Source: Lycorma delicatula (Eukaryota; Arthropoda; Insecta; Hemiptera; Fulgoridae). Taken from it: 64,000 nucleotides of DNA. The notes beneath the pieces were generated by a model that saw only the letters and a list, made by a program, of their open reading frames with translations, was not told the DNA's origin and did not search any database. Of the stretch, positions 57,888-64,000 are shown piece after piece. The stretch spans positions 60,775,029-60,839,028 of the forward strand of contig NC_134456.1 in the NCBI RefSeq assembly GCF_047948215.1, in the 5' to 3' direction. Within the stretch, counting starts at the first letter, position 1. The number at the start of each line of letters is the position of its first letter. The position numbers and the translations under genes were made by a program.

Positions 57888-59182
57888 GCGCTAACAGAAA
57901 TATTTAGTGATGAGCGGTTGGCTGCACTGTGTTCCGCATAACCTCCTCCATTACCAAATGTTCTTGGATTGTTGATATCCTGTTTAAGTTTTCATGTTAT
58001 TCTTAATTGAGTGCAACATGTTTAAGCATTAGTAGTGATTTTTATAATGTGTGATTTTCAGGAGCATCAATACAATATAAAATTTTGCATGAAACTGGAG
58101 AAAACTTTCAGCGAAATGTTTAACTTTTGAAACAAACTCACAGAGCTGATGCTCTGGGTTGTACACAATGTTATGAATGGTTTTCACAGTTTAAAAGTGG
58201 TCGTCAGTCAATTGAAGATGACCCTCGACCAGAAAGGCCTTCGACTTCAACTGATGACACCTGTGTTCAGAAAATCAAGGATCTGGTGCATGCAAATCGC
58301 TGATTGACTGTCAGAGAACTTGCAGAAGAGATTAGCATCTCAATTGGATCATAGAATGACATTTTGACTGAAAAATCATACACGCATTGAGTTGCAGCAA
58401 AATTTGTTTCTCGTTTGATGACCGAACAGCAGAAAACATTGAGTGGATGTTTGTAAGCTACTTCTTGAACATGCCAATGATGATGAAACATTCATGCAAA
58501 GGACCATAACACAAGACAAAAGCTGGGTTAACGGCTATGACATAGATACAAAAGTTCAATCACTACAATGGATTAGCAAAGGATCTCCACACCCCAAGAA
58601 GTACGTCAGTCTCGATCCAATGTCAAAGTGATATTCTGTTTTTTTTTTTTTTTTTTATTTTAATGGAATTGTGCATTTTGAATTCTTGCCTTAAGGGAAA
58701 ACAGTAAACAGTGTGTACTATCAAGGAGTTTTAAAATGGTTACATGAAAAAATCTGCAAAAAAAGACCAGAGTTGTGGCGAGACAACTCATACTTCCTTC
58801 ACCACGACAATGTTCCCACACATTCAACTTTGTCAATTCGTCATTTTTGTGCCAAAAGTCATATGACTGTCCTCCCTCAGCCTCACTACTCGCTACACTT
58901 GGCTCCTTGCAATTTTTTCTCATTTCTGAAATTAAAGTCTGTAATGAAAGAAGAGCATTTTGAGACTATTGATGACATTAAAGCAAATTTATCAGACCTT
59001 AAAGGCCATTTCAAATGAAGCTATCCAGGACTGCTTTGCAAAGTGTCCACTGGAACAACACTGGAAAAACACTGTGAATAGGGGAAGGGAGAACTTTGAA
59101 GGGGACAAGAACCAACGATCTGTAAAATTAATAATAAGCATTAAAAAGATAAACTTTGGTTATTTGTTTAATAGATCTTGTA
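57847..59182 (+). mobile_element. mariner transposon 3, complete ends, inactive
   Basis: TA at 57847-57848 and 59181-59182 flank 57849-59180 (1332 bp). Terminal inverted repeats of about 28 bp match: left CAAGGTCTATTCAGAAAATA, right complemented CAAGATCTATTAAACAAATA, both running on into ACCAAA. The transposase is in sense with the plus strand, interrupted by stops and frameshifts and by a T18 run at 58640. Confidence 0.9.
58047..59035 (+). pseudogene. mariner transposase, decayed, third catalytic Asp changed to Asn
   Basis: From an ATG at 58047, the helix-turn-helix half includes QCYEWFSQFKSGRQSIEDDP and RPERPSTSTDD (58165-58255), followed by LTVRELAEEISISIGS. The catalytic domain has ITQDKSWVNGYD (first Asp, 58515), FNGIVHFEFLP, YYQGVLKWLHEKICKKRPEL, LHHDNVPTHS (second Asp, 58805) and HLAPCNFFSF. 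In this family the last block normally carries Asp; here it is Asn at 58911, with exactly 34 residues between it and the second Asp, the D34D spacing of mariner. Frameshifts lie between the two halves and stops are present, so it could not work even without the Asn. Confidence 0.88.
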
Positions 59183-60066
59183 TATCATAAAATGAATTGA
59201 GATATTTTTAACAAATTTCGTGTACATGTATCCAACAACATTTTCTACACAACACTATTAACAATTTCATTCATATCTCATTACTTATAAACAGCTTTGA
59301 ACAAATGAGATGTTATTTGGTTCACAATAAAAAGTTTAACATATTTTATCTATTAATTACAATTCTATAAAAGTAATATTTACAGACAACTAATTTTTTT
59401 TAATTAAAAAAAATTTAATGATATTATCTTGGAATTTTGAAAAGTAAAATTTCAAACTTATTTATTTTGTAGATGTTACTGGGTACATTGAACACTAACT
59501 TTATTAGTAAATATGTTATTCCATTCTACAATATAAATTTATATTGAAAAAGTACAAATTGGCAAATAGAGGGAAAATGAAGTGATAAGACAATTGGCCA
59601 TATGAACTTTTTTGTGTTTTTGATGTCCTGAATCAGTCCTTAGGTTTGGTCAACACCTCCCAGGACACTCTGTACATGTTAGTGTTACATTTTTTTTTCC
59701 ACTAGCTGCATTTTTGATTTGTTCTGATTGTGTTCATATACTGCAGTAAATTAATTTGGGTGAACTCTGTTGATAGATGAGTTCTGCCTACTAATAAAGA
59801 GATGATGCCATAAACACAGAGATGCGAGTATAATAAGATATACTCTTATCTTATAATACTATTATACAATGAAAGATATTATTATTTAATATATTCCCTA
59901 TTGAATAATATCTTTTCAAAGCATTGTAAAAAAATTCAGTAAGAAAATTTGAAATGGATGAACCAACTGGTAGGCCTGACTGACTGTAGTACATGTACAT
60001 AAGGTAATTTTGTTCTGTAACTGTTTGTGTTAAAGTTATAATTCCAGTAATGATTTCTGACTGTTT
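59183..60066. other. AT-rich, no gene seen
   Basis: No recognisable frame or repeat structure. Confidence 0.45.
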
Positions 60067-60496
60067 TGGTACTTACGTATTAACGCCACCACAGCTACAG
60101 CTTTATTTAAAATTGAGTATTTATTTTATTGAGTCTCTTTAATTTTAAGAAATGGTTATTTATTTTATAAATATAATTTAACTAAACTTAACCTACGCTC
60201 GCTTCGCTCGCTAACCTTGACTAATTAACACCGTAATTTTTTGAGTATTTATTTAATAAATTTAGTAATTATTGCAATTATTTATTATATTATAAAATAT
60301 TACGGTGTTAACTAGTCAAGGTTAGCGAGCAAAGCGAGCATAGGTTAAGTTTGGTTAAATTATATTTATAAAATAAATAAATAAACTGTTTAATCTATGT
60401 TAAACTCTATATTGGCCCATTTCCCACCGAAATCCAATTGACTACTTTGTTTGTAAATAAAGCTGTAGCTGCGGTGGCGTTAATATGCAAGTACCA
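60067..60496. mobile_element. 430-bp foldback (MITE-like) element
   Basis: Nearly the whole block is one inverted repeat. Outer arms: TGGTACTTACGTATTAACGC then CACCACAGCTACAGCTTTAT on the left, complemented on the right with four or five changes. Inner arms: TTAACTAAACTTAACCTACG, GCTCGCTTCGCTCGCTAACC and TTGACTAATTAACACCGTAA against their complements at 60295-60365. The centre is AT-rich. A right-side segment (60370-60450) has no left counterpart, so one arm has an insertion or the other a deletion. No coding capacity; the target-site duplication is unclear. Confidence 0.85.
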
Positions 60497-63360
60497 CTGA
60501 TCTTTTTAAGAAGTGAACAACACGACTAATGTAATATGCAGATGGATTCTTATATTGGTAAGTTAGAATAAAGCATTAAAAGAATGATAAAATAAAGATA
60601 ACAAGCACACAACTGGATTTTCATCAATTACAATTACATTTTCAAAATATGAACACAACAAATGACTCAAATTCCTTACCTGACCTTATCCAAAATAGAT
60701 ATCAAACCTTCCTTTAGACAAACAGTCTAAAGAAATGGGTCCTTTTTCATATCATAAATGGGATATGTAGTGAGAGAAAACAATTTAGTCCAGCACAGGA
60801 TCAGTTATTAGTGAGAGGATAAAAAAATTGACCATTGACTACCTCTGCTGTGGATTTAAATCAAGTGTTAGCAATTAGTAAGAAGTGCAGCTAGTAAGTA
60901 AACATGTGACAACTGTTTTGAACAGGCTCCAATTAAATTGAACTGGGTTGCAGTCAGTTAAAATGTAGTTAAAAAATCTGTAACTATTTGAGCCAAAGCA
61001 ATGGAAACTGGCCCAAAGAAGGCTGTACAAATACTGTTTTCCAATGAAAATTCAAGGCAAAACATTGGTTACATAGAATTTAAAAAAGATCCTACCAAAC
61101 TCCTTTAAGCAATGCTTTATTAAGCAGATACAATAAGATTAGATAATTATTTACAAAAAGTATGCTTGTTTAAGGGCCACAATAATCTTGACATATGTTA
61201 TGATCATCATGTTAATCATCCATCATTAAATAACGAAAAAGTGTCGCTCTACATTAGTTTTTAAATTAGAAACTAATTACACAAACTTCTTTTGTGTAAT
61301 AATAATATTGGAATTTTTTTACTTTTTTTTAATCAATGAGAAGTAATAAGAGTCAAATTGTCAGAACATTAGTATTCAAATACCTTTATTCTAATGGAAA
61401 TGACTTGGATATTGCACCAAAAAAAGAATCATTACAATCCTTTTCACCTGAGTTATATCCCTCAGTTAGTTATTCAAGTTATTAAGTACCCTTACCAAAA
61501 ATGTTGTTATTCAGTACTATAAAAGTATAATATAAATTATTTTTGAACTAAATAATTAGTTATTGTATACAATTGGTTATTGTATTAAGCCTACCAATTG
61601 GCAAATTTAAAGATTAAGATTAATTAGATGAGGTTAGTAAGCAAAGCAAGCATTAGGTTATATTTGCTAATACTGTAAAAAGTTCAGAAACCAGTTTAAA
61701 CATAAACTGAAACCAGCATAAACATTTCATTACAATCTACCAATAACTGAAACATGTTGAAATTTTAACTGAATGAAATATATTTAAGAATGAATAATAA
61801 ACATTAGATACAGGTAATAGGAAAAAGAAAAATGTAAATACAAGAATATTGATACAAATTCAAAACATTATCCTTACCGGAATAGAAATATGTATTTTTT
61901 TTATTTTTCATTTTAAAATCTTTATAGATCAAAAACTACAATAAAGTGATGCTTTTTTTTATATTTACAATCAGCATGGTGTAAACAACAACATATGCCA
62001 AGATTGACTTTTGAATGCACATCATCTTTCTAAATAATTACCTAAGATTTTACTAAATACTTCATAAATGTTGGCTAATTGATTAAATTAACATGTTCAT
62101 CATCTTGGATTCCTATCGCTGTGAACCACAGAAGAATCAGATATGTGTATAATGTTCAGAGAGAAAAGAAATATTACAGCATCTGTGTATTGGATGTTTC
62201 ATTACACTAACAAAATTTCAACACGATAGAGTATCCATTTACAAGACGTAAGAACTTCTTTTATTCACATTACATCTCCACTGGGGATTTTCATTTTCTG
62301 TCCTTCCTAGCATTGTAACTCTAACACTTTTAGCATTAGTAACCATTTCTGTAACTAACTACAACTAGTAATATTAGCACCTACAACTAGTAATATTAGC
62401 ACTCTTACTCATAGAGAGCAAAAAGTAGTTTTGAGGATGAAGGTATTCTGAAATGCATTAACTAAATGTTAACGAGTGACAATGCTACGAAGGGGAGAAA
62501 ATAACACTCAAATCAATGAATAAGAATAATCATTTGAATTATTGGTATTTTCTACCTTACTTGCATTATTTCTATTAGAATTAATGATTACATATTTTTT
62601 TAAATCGTAAGTGCATGTTCTATTCTGACCATGCATATTCATTCATTTTGTGCAGGTGCAGCCACATGTATGTATGTTTCATTTTATTTATGACTCACCT
62701 TTGTACCAAATTATGATATCTAGAAGCATGATGTACTGAAACAATGATATCTTTTATTATTATTAATATATCTGGAAACACGGATTCACAAGATACATAA
62801 TGATTGGATGGATTTCTAATGCATAATGTAACCACTTTCAGTACTGTTTAATAGCACTTTTTCTTCAGAAGTTAGAATTGTTCTTAAGTAACTCTTTTCT
62901 TTTATTAAACACATATTTAATAAGCGAATTCAACACAAATAAAATTACTTAACAACATAATAAGCAGGTTTCTTAACTACTTTAAGACTAACATTAATTA
63001 GTATTTAAAGTAACTCAACTGAGGCAGAAACTGAATATAGCTCTGGAAAAACCTTCTGGAAGCATGTTTCTAGATAGTTAGAAAGTGGGTAAATAATTTT
63101 GTAGAAGTGAATACAGTAATTTAGTAAAATTGAATACAATAATTAATATGAGACAAAAATACCTACACCAGTATAAATGTTTTGGTTTTTGCTTACTTAT
63201 TTGTCTTAGTATATAATTACTCGTGATGTTTAACAAAATTTTATTTCCTCTTTTATAAAGTGAATAAATTTCATCTTGCGTCTTCTTCACCGTCCACGGC
63301 CACAGACAATTGAAACATTTTAAACAAAGTTATTAAAAACGTATTATAAACTTTTATTAG
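60497..63360. other. AT-rich, gene-free; fragment of the foldback element and a short tandem duplication
   Basis: 61628-61664 (GAGGTTAGTAAGCAAAGCAA then GCATTAGGTTA) matches the inner arm of the 60.07-60.50 kb element. A perfect 22-bp tandem duplication, CTACAACTAGTAATATTAGC plus AC, lies at 62359-62380 and 62381-62402. No gene recognised. Confidence 0.45.
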
Positions 63361-63573
63361 GTTTGTCATAGAATACACATGCAACATAATTCTAAAATAA
63401 CTCTTAGATCACGAGTAAATGTGTGTAGGAACGGTACATTTTTGAAAATTGTCACCAATACTGTTACCGTTGAATTCAAAGAGAAATTAATTTCCCCACA
63501 AGCAAGTGAGGTTTTTGACAAATTTTCAGTTAGTCATACAATTTTTAAAATACCACAGCTTACAAAGCACTGA
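63361..63573 (+). CDS. Possible host exon, unknown product (weak)
   Basis: A 64-codon frame from an ATG at 63379 to a TGA at 63573 has unusually protein-like composition for this window (KITLRSRVNVCRNGTF, EFKEKLISPQASEVFDKF). The frame is open back to 63361. Just upstream is TTTGTCATAG, a weak splice-acceptor-like string ending at 63371. No domain is recognised. It could be the last exon of a host gene or chance; nothing else in the window continues it. Confidence 0.15.
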   Translation, partial: VCHRIHMQHNSKITLRSRVNVCRNGTFLKIVTNTVTVEFKEKLISPQASEVFDKFSVSHTIFKIPQLTKH

Positions 63574-64000
63574 ACAAATTACAAAATCGTCATAAGAAAG
63601 TGACGCAGTTTCTTGGCTACTATATCTAAGTTTGGCTATTATTACAAGTACTGTCTATTGGTTATTTTGTACATTCGTATTCTAAAACTAGGAAGAAATT
63701 GTTAATAATATAAAATTTCAACATTTTATATAATTTTACTGTTTTATGCTTTCTATTATTTTGCTTGCTGTGTATTAAACGAAATAATAAACTAACTATG
63801 GAATTTAAAATAATGCAAATACTTGTGACTTAATTAAACTTTCATTCGATACATTTTTTAGTGTTTTGTTGTTGCTATTTGAACACGCGTACAATTCTGC
63901 TGCATGACTTCTTACATTGTAATTACAGTTTGTCAGTTGTCAGCACTTGTGAAAAGAAGAATGAAGTGAATAAGTGTTTGTGTTAGGGTTATCTCTACGT
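63574..64000. other. No assignable feature
   Basis: AT-rich. Near the right edge TTTGTCAGTTGTCAGCACTT (63927-63946) contains initiator-like TCAGT, but there is no supporting TATA or downstream frame inside the window. Confidence 0.35.

Overview
The window looks like gene-poor intergenic or intronic DNA from an insect nuclear genome. A hemipteran is plausible, but that is an inference from the transposon mix only. The DNA is very AT-rich, full of homopolymer and AT microsatellites, and has no operons, no bacterial-type genes and no complete host protein-coding gene that I can recognise. Nearly everything identifiable is a transposable element (TE) in some state of decay.

Layout. 0-14.9 kb: two tRNA-derived SINE families (called A and B here), a 430-570 bp dispersed repeat in two copies (C), a ~0.8 kb inverted-repeat element, a decayed Helitron-type helicase with a SINE inside it, a perfect 50-bp palindrome and several small GC-rich patches. 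14.95-18.25 kb: the one intact element, a full-length non-LTR retrotransposon with a perfect 11-bp target-site duplication, an open endonuclease/reverse-transcriptase frame and a poly(A) tail. 18.3-27 kb: repeat D, another SINE A and a GC-rich non-coding island at 22.74-23.28 kb that no TE call explains. 27-34 kb: a decayed uncharacterised gene (family X), a Tc1 relic with a SINE inserted at its start codon, another Tc1/mariner-type transposase relic, and two SINE B copies tail to tail. 34-42 kb: AT-rich DNA with a hairpin cluster, a second repeat D and a second GC-richer patch. 42.1-44.7 kb: a complete but dead piggyBac-like element flanked by TTAA. 46.9-59.2 kb: three mariner relics (two with TA and both terminal repeats), a LINE reverse-transcriptase tail, a second family X copy, and a second piggyBac-like relic split by a SINE with a 16-bp target-site duplication. 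60-64 kb: a 430-bp foldback element, then unassigned sequence.

The elements form a stratigraphy. DNA transposons are the old layer: they carry stops and frameshifts and have been used as landing sites by SINE B. The LINE is the youngest insertion. The two SINE families have different tRNA-like heads but a similar 3' tail, which suggests one shared mobilising LINE that is not the one seen here. The most interesting unexplained coding signal is family X, seen twice (27.1-28.6 kb and 52.5-54.05 kb, both minus strand): a Cys-rich N-terminus, then conserved Asp-bearing strands and a D-x-x-G-E-x-F-H-Q motif. It may be an undescribed transposase-like family.
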